64,000 nt of DNA, taken from assembly GCA_019752335.1 (NCBI GenBank), contig JAIEMJ010000023.1, forward strand, positions 62,001 to 126,000. The letters run 5' to 3'. Under the pieces are notes generated by a model, which searched no databases, was not told where the DNA came from, and saw nothing but the letters and a program-made list of their open reading frames with translations. Numbering within the stretch: the stretch's first letter is position 1; each line of letters opens with the position of its first letter. This stretch comes from Bryobacteraceae bacterium (GTDB lineage: Bacteria; Acidobacteriota; Terriglobia; Bryobacterales; Bryobacteraceae). The translations under genes were made by a program, and so were the position numbers. Below are positions 8,805 to 18,805 of the stretch, piece after piece.

Positions 8805-10751
8805 GTGAAACGTCTGCTCTGGATCCTTTTGCCGTGCCTGATTTCGGCCCAAGCCGTTGACGACCGTCCGGTGGCCGAGTGGGTACTGCGAGCTAACGGC
8901 CGCGTCCGCGTCGTGGGCCAGGTGGGGGTCGTGAATAGCCTGGAGGCCCTGCCTCGCACGCCGTTCCGGCTGGAGGCGATCGACTTAGTAGGCACCACGG
9001 TGCCGTCAACCGAACTCTCGAAATTGGCCACGGCGACCGAGGTCCGCGAGTTACAGCTTCCCGCGCCGATTTTCACGACCGGCGCCGGTGATCGTCTCGA
9101 CGCAAATCACGAATTGAAGGCCTTGGCGTCGTTGACGAAGCTCGAAAAACTGGACTTCAGTTTGCATTTCCTCTTCAATACGAACGTGCAGGATAAGGGG
9201 CTATTGGAGTTCGCGAAGGTGACCTCGATCCGGGAGATGCGGCTGACCCAAACCAAGGTGAAGGGCGCGGGGCTGGCGCCGTTCGTCAACCTGGAGCGCC
9301 TGGAGATGAGTTACACCTTGCTCGACGACGCTGGCGCCGCTAGCCTAGCGGGTTTGAAGCATTTGAAGAGCTTGTCGGCGCGAGACGTGCTGTTGACGGA
9401 TCAGGGCCTCGCCTCGCTCGCCGGGCTGACAGCCCTCGAAGAGCTCGATCTCGCCGGCGCGCGCATTACCGATGCGGGAGTGCAGCACCTGGCGAAGCTC
9501 ACCCAACTGCGCCGCCTGAACTTACTCGGCGCGTCGATCAGTGATGACGGGGCTGCCATCTTGGCCGGATTGCCGAAGCTGGAGGAGTTGAATCTTTACC
9601 GGTCGCGGGTGACCAATGCGGGGCTGGTGAAGCTGGCCGCCTTAAGGAATCTGCGGGAACTCGACGTGCGCTATTCGAAGGTATCGCGCGCCGGCATCGA
9701 CGCGTTGCGCGACGCGCGGCCCGAGTGCAAGGTGAATTTCCTCGACGCGGCGCCGCGACGGGATACGGGCCTGCGCACCAGCAAGCCAGCAAACGGGGCC
9801 GAAGCCGCCGCGATTGCGTGGATCACGAAGATGGGTGGCCGGGCGGAAGGGGACGTGGTGGACCTGACGTCGACGCCGGTGACCGATGCGCAGGTAGTCT
9901 ATTTGAGCCCCATCCGGAAGCTGCGCAAACTGGTGCTCAACTCGACGGAGTTAGGCGACCCGGGAGCGGCCGCGATGGCGAAGTTATTAACGGTGGAGCA
10001 TCTCGAGCTCAACCATACGCTGCTTACCGACAAAGGTTTAGCGCTGCTGGCGGCGCTACCTCGCCTGCGCTATCTGTCGCTGAATCACGCGCCCATGCTG
10101 GGTACGGGCCTGGGACAGTTGCGGCAGGTGGAGCACCTGGAATTGGCGAATACGCAAGTGAACGATGAAGGTGTGGCGGCGATCAGCCAACTTACCGGTC
10201 TGCGTAGCTTGCGGCTCGCGTATACCGACGCCACCGATGCCGGACTGCTGCCCCTGAAGGCGCTCACCAATTTGACCTCGCTTGACCTGACGGCCACCGA
10301 CCTCAGCGATAAAGGACTGCCGGCGATTGCCAGCCTGCCGAATCTCGAAAGCCTGGTGCTGAGTTATGCGCGTTTCACCGACAAGAGCTTTCTCGCTCTC
10401 GCGAAGCTGAGTAAGTTGAAGCGGCTCGAAGCGGTAAAGACGCGCGTTACCGACAAGGGTCTCGCCGCGCTAAGTGGACTCGCCGAGTTGCGGCATTTGA
10501 ATCTCGATTACACGGGCGTGACGGATGCCGCGCTGGGCTTGTTTCCCGCGCTCGAATCGCTGAGCCTGGATACGGGCAACATTACGGACCAGGGCGTGGA
10601 GACGTTAGCGAAAATGACTTCCCTGAAGGCCTTGAATATTTACCATACGCTGGTAACGGACGCAGGGATTGCGCGGTTGAAACAGGCGCTGCCAGGGTGC
10701 ACCGTCGTCTATGATCGCGAAAGCGCGCTGCCCACGCGGAGGAAGAGTTAG
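8805..10751 (+). CDS. Exported leucine-rich-repeat protein
   Basis: A 648-residue protein with a signal peptide (MKRLLWILLPCLISAQA) and two blocks of leucine-rich repeats of about 24 residues with the pattern L-xx-L-xx-L-xL-xx-T-xITDxGL, separated by a linker near residues 300-345 (RRDTGLRTSKPANGAEAAA). This ITDAGL-type repeat is common in planctomycete and acidobacterial extracellular proteins. LRR solenoids normally bind proteins; no catalytic domain is present. The start is GTG. A second LRR gene follows after 3 bp, so the pair is an operon and may be a tandem duplication. Ligand and role are unknown. Confidence 0.8.
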   Translation: MKRLLWILLPCLISAQAVDDRPVAEWVLRANGRVRVVGQVGVVNSLEALPRTPFRLEAIDLVGTTVPSTELSKLATATEVRELQLPAPIFTTGAGDRLDANHELKALASLTKLEKLDFSLHFLFNTNVQDKGLLEFAKVTSIREMRLTQTKVKGAGLAPFVNLERLEMSYTLLDDAGAASLAGLKHLKSLSARDVLLTDQGLASLAGLTALEELDLAGARITDAGVQHLAKLTQLRRLNLLGASISDDGAAILAGLPKLEELNLYRSRVTNAGLVKLAALRNLRELDVRYSKVSRAGIDALRDARPECKVNFLDAAPRRDTGLRTSKPANGAEAAAIAWITKMGGRAEGDVVDLTSTPVTDAQVVYLSPIRKLRKLVLNSTELGDPGAAAMAKLLTVEHLELNHTLLTDKGLALLAALPRLRYLSLNHAPMLGTGLGQLRQVEHLELANTQVNDEGVAAISQLTGLRSLRLAYTDATDAGLLPLKALTNLTSLDLTATDLSDKGLPAIASLPNLESLVLSYARFTDKSFLALAKLSKLKRLEAVKTRVTDKGLAALSGLAELRHLNLDYTGVTDAALGLFPALESLSLDTGNITDQGVETLAKMTSLKALNIYHTLVTDAGIARLKQALPGCTVVYDRESALPTRRKS

Positions 10752-10754
10752 CGC

Positions 10755-11690
10755 ATGTGGACGGCAATTTTGTTTCTCAGTTTGGCAGCGGACGGCGATT
10801 GGATTTCGCGCGTCGGCGGAAGAGCGACGCGGGGTCCGCAAAGCGATATCGTGGCGCTGGACTTGCGCGGCACGTGGATCGGCGATGCGGACCTGAAGGC
10901 GATTGCCTCACTACCGACGCTGAAATTACTCGACCTTTCGCACACGATGATTACGGATATTGGCTTTCAATCCTTGAAGTCAGCGCCGGCCATCGAAGAG
11001 CTGAATCTTTATTACGCCGAGCAGGTCGGCGACGGCGTACCGACGGTGGTGAAGGGCTGGAAGAAGCTCAAGAAACTCAACATGCGTGGCACGAAGATCA
11101 CCGATGTGGGCGTCGCGCAATTGGCGGGGCATCCGAGCCTGGAGTGGATCGACGTTGGGTACTCGCTCTTCACCGACAACGGCTTTGACCCGCTGGTGTC
11201 GATCCCGCGGCTGCAGCATGCCGCCGTGGGGGGCAACAAGCTCACCGACGTCGGCCTGAACGCGTTGCGCCTGCTGCCCGGCCTCACTTCGCTGGACCTC
11301 AGTGGCGCACAACGGACGGACTCCGGAATGTGGTTCGCCACGATCACGGATCGCGGCATGGAGACGATTGGTGTCTTGACGAAGCTTACGTCGCTGAATC
11401 TGCGGGCGAGTAAGCTGAGTGACATCGGCGCCGTGGAGTTGAGTAAGTTGTCCGTGCTCACGCGGCTCGACCTGGCGCAAACGAATCTGACGGCGCGAGG
11501 CCTGGCGAACCTGCCGTCGCGCCTGCAGTGGCTGTCCTTATGGAAGTCCGCGAAGGTGGACGACGGCGCCGTGGAGGCGCTGGCGAAGCTGTCGCAGTTG
11601 ACCTGGCTGGACCTGGAAGGCACAGGCATCACCGAAGCGGGAGCCGCGAAGCTGCGCGCGGCTTTGCCGAAGTGCGAGGTCAAGCGCTGA
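10755..11690 (+). CDS. Second leucine-rich-repeat protein
   Basis: A 311-residue protein with a short hydrophobic start (MWTAILFLSLAADGDW) that may be a signal peptide, followed by about ten repeats of the same ITDxG type (DLSHTMITDIGFQSL; NLRASKLSDIGAVELSKL). It starts 3 bp after the stop of the larger LRR gene and in the same frame. Its own hydrophobic N-terminus, and the clean end of the first gene in RRKS, argue for two proteins, not one broken gene. It overlaps nothing, but its stop is only 1 bp from the stop of the convergent zinc peptidase gene. Confidence 0.75.
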   Translation: MWTAILFLSLAADGDWISRVGGRATRGPQSDIVALDLRGTWIGDADLKAIASLPTLKLLDLSHTMITDIGFQSLKSAPAIEELNLYYAEQVGDGVPTVVKGWKKLKKLNMRGTKITDVGVAQLAGHPSLEWIDVGYSLFTDNGFDPLVSIPRLQHAAVGGNKLTDVGLNALRLLPGLTSLDLSGAQRTDSGMWFATITDRGMETIGVLTKLTSLNLRASKLSDIGAVELSKLSVLTRLDLAQTNLTARGLANLPSRLQWLSLWKSAKVDDGAVEALAKLSQLTWLDLEGTGITEAGAAKLRAALPKCEVKR

Positions 11691-11691
11691 G

Positions 11692-12525
11692 TTAGCGCGC
11701 GAAGGTATTGCAGGCTTCGAGCGAACCGCTCTTCAGCCCGGTCTGGAACCATTGCACGCGCTGCGCGGCAGAGCCATGGGTAAAGCGTTCGGGAGAAACG
11801 CGGCTACCGCTCATCTGCTGGATGCGGTCATCCCCCACGGCCGCCGCCGCTCCCAAGCCGGACTCCACGTCTCCTTGTTCCAAGAGATTTCGCTCCGCCG
11901 TCGAGTGTCCCCACACGCCCGCAAAGCAATCGGCCTGTAACTCCATGCGCACCGAAAGCGCATTTTCCCGCGACGGATTCTCCTGCTGCAGTCGCCGGAC
12001 CTGGCTTTCGATGCCCATCAGCTTCTGGATATGGTGGCCCACTTCGTGCGCGAGGACATAAGCCTGGGCGAATTGGCCAGGCGCGCCAAAGCGCCGCTTG
12101 AGCTCGTCATAGAAGCCCAAGTCGATATACACTTTCTCGTCCGCCGGGCAGTAGAAGGGTCCCATGGCGGAGTCGGCCGCGCCGCAGCCGGACTGGGTGC
12201 CATCGCGAAAGAGCACCAGCTTGGCGCGGCGATAATTCGGCACGGTGCGTTCCATGGTCCGCTGGACGTCGTTGAGGACGAAGGTGACGAACTCCACTTG
12301 CGGCTGTTCGGCCTGCGTCCGTCCGGGATCGGCCGTGCTGGCAATGGGCGCTTCCGCGCTGCCGAGGAAGGGCGAGATGAGGTCGCGCTTGAAGACAAAG
12401 CTCAGCACACCCAGTAAGATCAGTCCGCCGATGCCGACCCGAGGACCGCCGAAGCCACCCCCGCCGCCCCCCTGGTCGCGACGGTCTTCGATATCTTCGC
12501 TGCTCTCACCCCGGTTCCACTTCAT
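11692..12525 (-). CDS. Neutral zinc metallopeptidase (YpfJ family)
   Basis: A 277-residue membrane-anchored protein. The N-terminus is hydrophilic and glycine-rich (DQGGGGGGFGGPR), followed by one membrane segment (GIGGLILLGVLSFVF), then an extracytoplasmic peptidase-like domain. The zinc-site motif HEVGHHIQ lies in the second half, with ELQADCFAG downstream, typical of this family. Substrates of the family are unknown. GGAG lies 8 nt before the ATG. The gene stands alone, convergent with the LRR operon. Confidence 0.88.
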   Translation of the reverse strand: MKWNRGESSEDIEDRRDQGGGGGGFGGPRVGIGGLILLGVLSFVFKRDLISPFLGSAEAPIASTADPGRTQAEQPQVEFVTFVLNDVQRTMERTVPNYRRAKLVLFRDGTQSGCGAADSAMGPFYCPADEKVYIDLGFYDELKRRFGAPGQFAQAYVLAHEVGHHIQKLMGIESQVRRLQQENPSRENALSVRMELQADCFAGVWGHSTAERNLLEQGDVESGLGAAAAVGDDRIQQMSGSRVSPERFTHGSAAQRVQWFQTGLKSGSLEACNTFAR

Positions 12526-12570
12526 GGCATCTCCTTCTTCCTTCCCGTACGTCCCCAGTTTAAGCCCTCC

Positions 12571-13575
<1,005 letters not shown>

Positions 13576-13622
13576 TCGCAGGCTGACGCAAAATTCGGTG
13601 GGCTGATCGGCTCCGCCATTGG

Positions 13623-13628
13623 TAGACT
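13623..13628 (+). promoter_or_regulatory. Candidate -10 of the NTF2-like gene
   Basis: TAGACT, 7 nt before the ATG at 13636, with no Shine-Dalgarno between. Confidence 0.35.
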
Positions 13629-13635
13629 TAGGGCG

Positions 13636-14076
13636 ATGATTCGTTTCGCTTTCTTCACCCTAGCGATCACCCTAGCGATATTGAGCTATGGACTGGCCTT
13701 GGAGCCACCGGCGAAGGAGGCCGTGAGCGCGCTCGAAAAGGCTTGGGCCGCCGCCACCGTGCAGGCCGATGCGACCGCGCTGGGCAAAATTCTCGCCAAC
13801 GACCTGAACTACATCCACTCGACGGGCCTGATCGATTCGAAGACGATGTTCATCGACAAGCTGAAGAGTGGCCAACAGAAGTACTTCAAGCTGCAGCATG
13901 AGGGCATGGAGGTGCGCCTGTACGGGTCCACGGCCGTGGTGACGGCGACGGCGCTGATTGAAAGCAGCACCAAGGGCCTGAAGAATCCGCCCGGGCGGCT
14001 GCGATTTATGCACGTCTGGTATTACTCGAAGGGGGCCTGGCAGTTGGTGGCCCATCAATCATTGCGCTTGCCGTAA
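13636..14076 (+). CDS. Exported NTF2-like (DUF4440) protein
   Basis: A 146-residue protein with a signal peptide (FFTLAITLAILSYGLA) and one NTF2-like cone fold of the SnoaL/DUF4440 type: ALEKAWAAATVQADATALGKI, NDLNYIHSTG, then the late strands MHVWYYSKGAWQLVAHQS. Proteins of this kind bind or isomerise small ligands, but most exported ones have no known role. I start at the ATG at 13636, where the signal peptide begins, not further upstream in the same open frame, which is antisense to the aldo/keto reductase. It lies 24 bp before ald. Confidence 0.75.
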   Translation: MIRFAFFTLAITLAILSYGLALEPPAKEAVSALEKAWAAATVQADATALGKILANDLNYIHSTGLIDSKTMFIDKLKSGQQKYFKLQHEGMEVRLYGSTAVVTATALIESSTKGLKNPPGRLRFMHVWYYSKGAWQLVAHQSLRLP

Positions 14077-14100
14077 CTGAAGGGGACTGAGGAGAAAAGC

Positions 14101-15213
14101 ATGATCATAGGCGTACCGAGAGAGATCAAGGATCACGAGTCGCGCGTCGGTCTGGTGCCGGCGGGCGTGACGACGCTGCGCGAGCACGGCCATGAAGTGA
14201 TCGTGGAGACGGGGGCCGGGCGCCTGAGCTCGATTCAAGATGTGGAGTATGAAGAGGCGGGCGCACGGGTGCTTTCCTCGGCCAGCGAAGTGTGGGCCAA
14301 GGCGCACATGATCGTGAAGGTGAAGGAACCGCAGCCGAGTGAGTACCAGCATTTCCGGCCGGATCTGCTGCTGTTCACCTACCTGCACCTGGCGCCACTT
14401 CGCCAACTTACCGACCACTTGGTGAACGCCAAGGTGACGGCCGTGGCCTACGAGACCATCCGGGAGAAGGACGGTTCCCTGCCCTTGCTTACCCCGATGA
14501 GCGAGATTGCCGGACGCATGTCCGTGCAGGTGGGCGCGCAGTACCTCGAAAAGCCGATGGGTGGCCGCGGGATTCTGCTGGGTGGGATTCCGGGAGTGCA
14601 GGCGGGCAATGTGGTGATTATTGGCGGTGGCGTCGTGGGCCACAACGCAGCCAAGATCGCCGTGGGCCTGGGCGCGCACGTCACGTTGATCGACAAAAAT
14701 CTGAACCGGCTGCGCGAACTCGACGACATCTACAACGGGCAGATCGTCACGCTGGCTTCGAATACCCACACCGTACGGGAGAGCCTGCGGCTGGCCGATC
14801 TGGTGATCGGCGCGGTGCTGGTGCCCGGGGCTTCGGCGCCCAAGGTGGTGCGGCGCGACATGATCAAGCTGATGCGTCCGGGCTCCGTGGTGGTGGACGT
14901 GGCGATTGACCAGGGCGGGTGCATCGAGACGGCGCATGCGACGACGCACTCTGACCCGGTCTACTACGTCGACGACGTGCTGCACTACTGCGTCTCCAAC
15001 ATGCCGGCCGCGGTGCCGCACACGTCTACCTACGGGCTGACGAACGCCACCTTCCCATATCTTTTCAAGATTGCGGATCGCGGTTTGGCCGCCGCGTGCC
15101 AAGCCTCACCGGCCATTGCCGAGGGCGTGAATACCTACCAGGGGCACGTCGTTTATCCCGCCGTCGGCGAAAGCCAGGGACGCGAATGGAAGGACGTCGG
15201 CAGCCTGTTCTAG
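14101..15213 (+). CDS. ald: Alanine dehydrogenase
   Basis: Interconverts L-alanine and pyruvate plus ammonia with NAD(H); it supports alanine catabolism or reductive ammonia assimilation. At 370 residues it has the usual length. The N-terminal [20 protein letters not shown] is diagnostic, the catalytic pair K75 (VKVKEP) and H96 (YLHLAP) is present, and the NAD fold follows ([21 protein letters not shown]). The C-terminus keeps DQGGCIET and the [10 protein letters not shown] loop. GAGGAG about 8 nt upstream gives a good ribosome site. It ends in TAG, which matters for judging the two in-frame TAG codons elsewhere in the window. Confidence 0.96.
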   Translation: MIIGVPREIKDHESRVGLVPAGVTTLREHGHEVIVETGAGRLSSIQDVEYEEAGARVLSSASEVWAKAHMIVKVKEPQPSEYQHFRPDLLLFTYLHLAPLRQLTDHLVNAKVTAVAYETIREKDGSLPLLTPMSEIAGRMSVQVGAQYLEKPMGGRGILLGGIPGVQAGNVVIIGGGVVGHNAAKIAVGLGAHVTLIDKNLNRLRELDDIYNGQIVTLASNTHTVRESLRLADLVIGAVLVPGASAPKVVRRDMIKLMRPGSVVVDVAIDQGGCIETAHATTHSDPVYYVDDVLHYCVSNMPAAVPHTSTYGLTNATFPYLFKIADRGLAAACQASPAIAEGVNTYQGHVVYPAVGESQGREWKDVGSLF

Positions 15214-15242
15214 CGCGATGCGGCAGACAGTAAGACCATTCA

Positions 15243-15818
15243 ATGCTGGTTGAGTTCAGCCTCATTGATCGTGCAAGCAAAGGGGACGATGCGGCCTTTA
15301 ACGAGATCGTGCGCGCCTACCGGCGGAGGATTCTCGGCACGATCGGACGGCTGATTGGCCGGCCGGAAGACGTGGAAGACGTGGGGCAGGTGGTGTTCCT
15401 ACGGCTGTATGAATCGCTCGACCAACTGCGGACGCCGGAGATGTTTGAGCCTTGGCTGTACCGCCTGACGGTGAACGCGTCTTATGACTACTTGCGGCGG
15501 AAGCGGCGGCGGCCGGAGTCCCGGATGGCCGACCTCTCCGAAGAGCAGGTGATCCTCGCGGATGCGTCGGCGTCGATGGACCGGGGTTCGGAGGATGCGC
15601 GCAAGGCGGCTACGCGTGAACTGGTGGATTCGCTACTGGCATCGGTGTCGGAGGAGGATCGTATCTTGTTGATGCTGAAGGAGGTGGAAGGTCTTTCCAT
15701 CCGCGAGCTCGAGAAGATCTACAACGCCAAGGAAAACGCCATTAAGGTTCGGCTATTCCGGGCGCGGCAGCGCGCATTAAAAGCGTACGAAAAACAAAGG
15801 GAAGGCGAAGGTGCGTAA
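15243..15818 (+). CDS. ECF-type RNA polymerase sigma factor
   Basis: A 191-residue group 4 sigma-70 factor. Region 2 is at about 15-85 (FNEIVRAYRRRILGTIGRLI then PEDVEDVGQVVFLRLYESL) and region 4 at about 125-180 (SEEDRILLMLKEVEGLSIRE; ENAIKVRLFRARQRALKAY). It heads a three-gene operon with a single-pass membrane protein and a Spy/CpxP-like protein, an arrangement that suggests envelope-stress control. Regulon and signal are unknown. Confidence 0.9.
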   Translation: MLVEFSLIDRASKGDDAAFNEIVRAYRRRILGTIGRLIGRPEDVEDVGQVVFLRLYESLDQLRTPEMFEPWLYRLTVNASYDYLRRKRRRPESRMADLSEEQVILADASASMDRGSEDARKAATRELVDSLLASVSEEDRILLMLKEVEGLSIRELEKIYNAKENAIKVRLFRARQRALKAYEKQREGEGA

Positions 15819-15860
15819 CCTCGCCGTGGCGGTAGACGTTATCATATGGAGTACAGTGCG

Positions 15861-16226
15861 ATGGACGAAGATCTAAAATCTCCCGAACTTGACCAGCTTT
15901 TTTCCGAGTACCGGCAGGCTCTGCCGGATACGGACGGCAGCGCTGACTTCATGCCCGGCCTGTGGAAACGCATTGACGCGAAGAACGCATTCAATCGCCG
16001 CTTCCGGCTGTGGACCCACGGAGTTTTGACCGCCGCGCTCGGTTGCTGCCTCGCCATGGGCGCATTTCTCTTCACCCAGAACGCGCCGTACTCGGATTAC
16101 CTGGATGTGCTCGAAGCGGACACCCACGTCGAAACCGACGGTGGCGCATTCCAGCCCGCCAGCTATGAGCCGAGCCAGAATCCGGCTGCTTCGGCCGAAC
16201 CTTGGATCGTAGTCGAGGACGAATAA
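15861..16226 (+). CDS. Single-pass membrane protein, probable anti-sigma factor
   Basis: A 121-residue protein (126 if the in-frame ATG at 15846 is used). I favour 15861 because GGAG lies 9 nt before it while the first ATG has no ribosome site. The cytoplasmic N-terminus (about 1-50) is acidic and helical, one membrane segment follows (GVLTAALGCCLAMGAFLF), and the outer tail of about 50 residues is acidic. It lies directly after the ECF sigma gene, the usual place of its anti-sigma factor, but the zinc-finger motif H-x3-C-x2-C is absent. The assignment rests on position and topology only. Confidence 0.6.
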   Translation: MDEDLKSPELDQLFSEYRQALPDTDGSADFMPGLWKRIDAKNAFNRRFRLWTHGVLTAALGCCLAMGAFLFTQNAPYSDYLDVLEADTHVETDGGAFQPASYEPSQNPAASAEPWIVVEDE

Positions 16227-16227
16227 C

Positions 16228-16632
16228 GTGAAACGGTCGAATTGGAGCATCGCCCTCTACGTGGTGCTGATCTTTGCCTCCGGCGTCGCCGCAGGGGTGA
16301 TGGGTCAACGTTTGCTCGCCTCTAACGTAGTGAGCGCCTCGTCGACCCCGCGTACACCGGAGCAATGGCGCGCCCGCTACGTGGATGAGATCCGCCAGCG
16401 GCTAAGCCTGGATGCCACGCAGTCGGCCAAGGTGAATGACATTCTCGGCGTGACGCGCGCTCGCTACAACGAAGTGCGCGAGCGCAATCGTCCGGAGATG
16501 AAGCGCATTCACGACGAGCAGGTGGAGAGCATCCGCGGCGTATTGAGCGACACGCAAAAGAACCTCTATGCGCAGTTCCTGCTCGAAAAGGAAGCCGAAA
16601 AGAAAGCCCGCACGACTTCAGATTCGCGCTAG
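16228..16632 (+). CDS. Spy/CpxP-like periplasmic protein, membrane-anchored
   Basis: A 134-residue protein with an N-terminal membrane anchor (IALYVVLIFASGVAAGVMG) and a long helical outer domain: LSLDATQSAKVNDILGVTRA, RPEMKRIHDEQVESIRGVLS. The 'Q-x-L-xLD...I..IRxVLS..Q...' pattern matches the LTXXQ-type Spy/CpxP/CnrX group of periplasmic chaperones and stress or metal sensors. GTG start, 1 bp after the upstream stop. As third gene of the sigma operon it is a candidate sensor or effector for the anti-sigma protein. Its last 15 bp overlap the convergent oxidase gene. Confidence 0.65.
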   Translation: MKRSNWSIALYVVLIFASGVAAGVMGQRLLASNVVSASSTPRTPEQWRARYVDEIRQRLSLDATQSAKVNDILGVTRARYNEVRERNRPEMKRIHDEQVESIRGVLSDTQKNLYAQFLLEKEAEKKARTTSDSR

Positions 16633-17736
16633 CCTGAGGAACTCAATCGGCAGCGCACTGCGGCCTTCCATTGCCAAGTCCGCCAACGCTTCGCCGATCA
16701 CCGGCGCGAATTTGAAGCCGTGGCCGGAGAAGCCGCACCCGAAGACGACTTGTGGATGGCGCGGATGCCGGTCCAGGATGAAGTCGGTGTCCGGGGTCAT
16801 GGCATAGAGGCAGCTCTCGGCCCACAGTAGTCGCGTCGCGCTGCCTGGCAGAATGCGCTCCATCGCCGCGCGAAACTCCGCAGCCTCCTCGTCGCTCACC
16901 GCCCGCTCCACCGTGTCCGGGTCGCACGCCATGGCGGCACGGTGCAGACCGAACTTCACGCCTTCGCTCGCGCGGTACGGAACACCGTAGTAGTAGACGC
17001 CGGGGGCCCAGTCAATCAGCCAAAGCGGCGACCGCGCGAAGCGCGTGGGCTCAGCGGGCTCACAATGCAGGTAGTAGACGCGGTGCGCCTCCATCGGCAA
17101 GGCCAGATCGGCGAGCACCTTGGCGGACCAGGGTCCCGCGGCGATGACGAGGCGATCCGCCGTGAAGCGCATCTGGTCTGTCTCCACCGCGACACCCGCG
17201 CCATCGGCGGACCAACGCAGCACCCGCTCACCGAAGCGCAGACGGGCGCCGGCTCGCTCGGCTTGTTCAAGTTGGGCGCGAACGCACTCCTCGGGCTTCA
17301 GCACCCCGGCGTTGGGTTCGAGCAATCCCCAGGTCTCGTCGCTGACCTGGAACTCCGGGTACCGGTGGCGGATGCCGGCGGCGGAAAGAAGCTCATGCGG
17401 CAGGCCATGGCGCTCGGCGCTCAGCCGCGCCCCGGCCACGATAGGCGAATCCAGGGGACCCATCCACAAACCGCCGGTGATCTCGATCAGGTTGCTGCCG
17501 CTCCGCGCCTCCAGGTCGCGCCACTGCCCGTAGGCGCGCCGAACGAGCGTAACGTAGTCCGGTTTCTCGAAGTAGGCCTCGCGGATGAAGCGGCTTTTGC
17601 CGTGGGAGGCGCCCAACTGGTGGCCGCGCGCGTGGGCGTCCAGCCCGAGCACGCGGAGTCCGCGGCGGGTGAGATGATCGGCGGCGGCGCTGCCCATGGC
17701 GCCCAGGCCGAGAACAATACAATCAAAATTTGCCAT
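16618..17736 (-). CDS. solA: Sarcosine oxidase / N-methyltryptophan oxidase-like flavoprotein
   Basis: Monomeric FAD enzyme (372 residues) that oxidises N-methyl amino acids, releasing formaldehyde and hydrogen peroxide. The dinucleotide motif is VLGLGAMGSAAA, followed by the family signature ASHGKSRFIREAYFE. C334 in FGCGFSGHGFKFAPVIGE matches the cysteine to which FAD is covalently bound in monomeric sarcosine oxidase. Sarcosine, N-methyltryptophan and pipecolate oxidases cannot be told apart by eye. It diverges from the ABC exporter genes across 100 bp, and a TAGTTT hexamer lies 9 nt before the ATG. Confidence 0.85.
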   Translation of the reverse strand: MANFDCIVLGLGAMGSAAADHLTRRGLRVLGLDAHARGHQLGASHGKSRFIREAYFEKPDYVTLVRRAYGQWRDLEARSGSNLIEITGGLWMGPLDSPIVAGARLSAERHGLPHELLSAAGIRHRYPEFQVSDETWGLLEPNAGVLKPEECVRAQLEQAERAGARLRFGERVLRWSADGAGVAVETDQMRFTADRLVIAAGPWSAKVLADLALPMEAHRVYYLHCEPAEPTRFARSPLWLIDWAPGVYYYGVPYRASEGVKFGLHRAAMACDPDTVERAVSDEEAAEFRAAMERILPGSATRLLWAESCLYAMTPDTDFILDRHPRHPQVVFGCGFSGHGFKFAPVIGEALADLAMEGRSALPIEFLRLARI

Positions 17737-17745
17737 TCGTGCGAT

Positions 17746-17758
17746 AAACTAATAGTTT
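17746..17758. promoter_or_regulatory. Palindrome between solA and the ABC exporter
   Basis: AAACTA-A-TAGTTT is a perfect 6-bp inverted repeat around one base. Its left arm read on the minus strand is TAGTTT, the candidate -10 of the oxidase gene; the right arm is the same hexamer on the plus strand, towards the exporter. It may be a symmetric promoter or a regulator site. Confidence 0.35.
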
Positions 17759-17836
17759 CGCAAAAGCGCGGTGCGGCCCGAATCGTGCCGCGTCCAAATA
17801 GACGAAGTACAACAACATCCGAAAGTCCAACCAACT

Positions 17837-18805
17837 ATGATCCGAGTCGAAGGCTTAACGAAGCGCTACGCCCAAAATTTGGCCGTGGACGGCATTTCCT
17901 TCGAAGTCGAGCGGGGGCGCATTGTCGGTTTTCTGGGTCCGAACGGGGCCGGAAAAACCACCACGATGCGCGTGCTCACCTGCTTCATGCCCCCTACGGC
18001 GGGCAAGGCGAGCGTCGCCGGCTTCGATTGCGTCGAGAACCCCCAAGAGGTAAAAAAGCGGATTGGCTACCTGCCGGAAACGCCACCGCTGTACCCGGAT
18101 ATGTCGGTGAACGAGTATCTGCTCTTCGTTGGCGCCTTGAAGGGGATCCCCTCAGCTGAACTCGGCAAGCGCGTGGCCGAAGTGGAAGAGCGTTGCGCCG
18201 TCGCCGACGTGAAAAACCGATTGATCAGCAAGCTATCGAAAGGTTACCGGCAGCGCGTCGGCCTGGCGCAAGCGATCATCCACAATCCCGACGTCCTGGT
18301 GCTGGACGAGCCGACCTCCGGCCTCGATCCGCGGCAGATTATGGAGACGCGCGACCTGATCAAGGGCCTGGCCGGCGACCACACCATCATCCTCAGCACG
18401 CACATTCTGCAGGAAGTGGAAGCGATGTGCGAGGAAGTGATCGTCATCGCCAAGGGCAAGCTGCGCGCCATTGAGTCGCTCGACAATCTCATCGCGCGCG
18501 GTGTAGGCGCCGTCGATATCGAGATTGAGCCGCGCGAAGGCGAACTGAGTTTCCCGTTCGTGAAGCAGGTGCTTGAAAAGACGCCGGGCGTCACGCGCGT
18601 TACGCAGACGGGCGAAGTCCGCAACAATCGAGTCCGCTTTGAGGTGGAAAGCCAGTCCGGTCACGATGCCCGCGGCGACATCGCCCGCGCCGTGGTGGGC
18701 GCGAACCTCAATCTGAACGAATTACGGTCCGGCCTTGAGAAGATCTATCTGGAACTTACCGGCGCCCCGGCTGTTGCCGCCGCGCCGGAGGAGACGTCGG
18801 CATGA
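17837..18805 (+). CDS. ABC exporter ATP-binding protein (GldA-like)
   Basis: A 322-residue ATPase of the ABC-2 exporter class. Walker A is GPNGAGKTT, the signature is LSKGYRQRVGLAQAI (LSKGY in place of LSGGQ), Walker B is VLVLDEPTSGLDP and the switch His is in LSTHILQEV. About 90 residues follow the core, as in GldA and NosF-type ATPases. I start at the ATG at 17837, where MIRVEGLTKRY begins. It overlaps the permease gene by 4 bp and forms an operon with GldF-, GldG- and DUF4340-type genes. The cargo is unknown. Confidence 0.9.
   Translation: MIRVEGLTKRYAQNLAVDGISFEVERGRIVGFLGPNGAGKTTTMRVLTCFMPPTAGKASVAGFDCVENPQEVKKRIGYLPETPPLYPDMSVNEYLLFVGALKGIPSAELGKRVAEVEERCAVADVKNRLISKLSKGYRQRVGLAQAIIHNPDVLVLDEPTSGLDPRQIMETRDLIKGLAGDHTIILSTHILQEVEAMCEEVIVIAKGKLRAIESLDNLIARGVGAVDIEIEPREGELSFPFVKQVLEKTPGVTRVTQTGEVRNNRVRFEVESQSGHDARGDIARAVVGANLNLNELRSGLEKIYLELTGAPAVAAAPEETSA

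Noticed and set aside
10749-10751. TAG between the two LRR genes as a third split gene
   Set aside because: The second gene begins with its own hydrophobic signal-like segment and the first ends cleanly after its last repeat, so two genes are the simpler reading.
14059-15102. Long minus-strand open frame (347 codons) opposite ald
   Set aside because: It is antisense to an unmistakable alanine dehydrogenase, is His/Arg/Gln-rich and shows no domain; a GC-rich codon-position shadow.
16942-18159. 405-codon plus-strand frame over solA and the ABC ATPase start
   Set aside because: It crosses two genes with clear function and has no domain signature.
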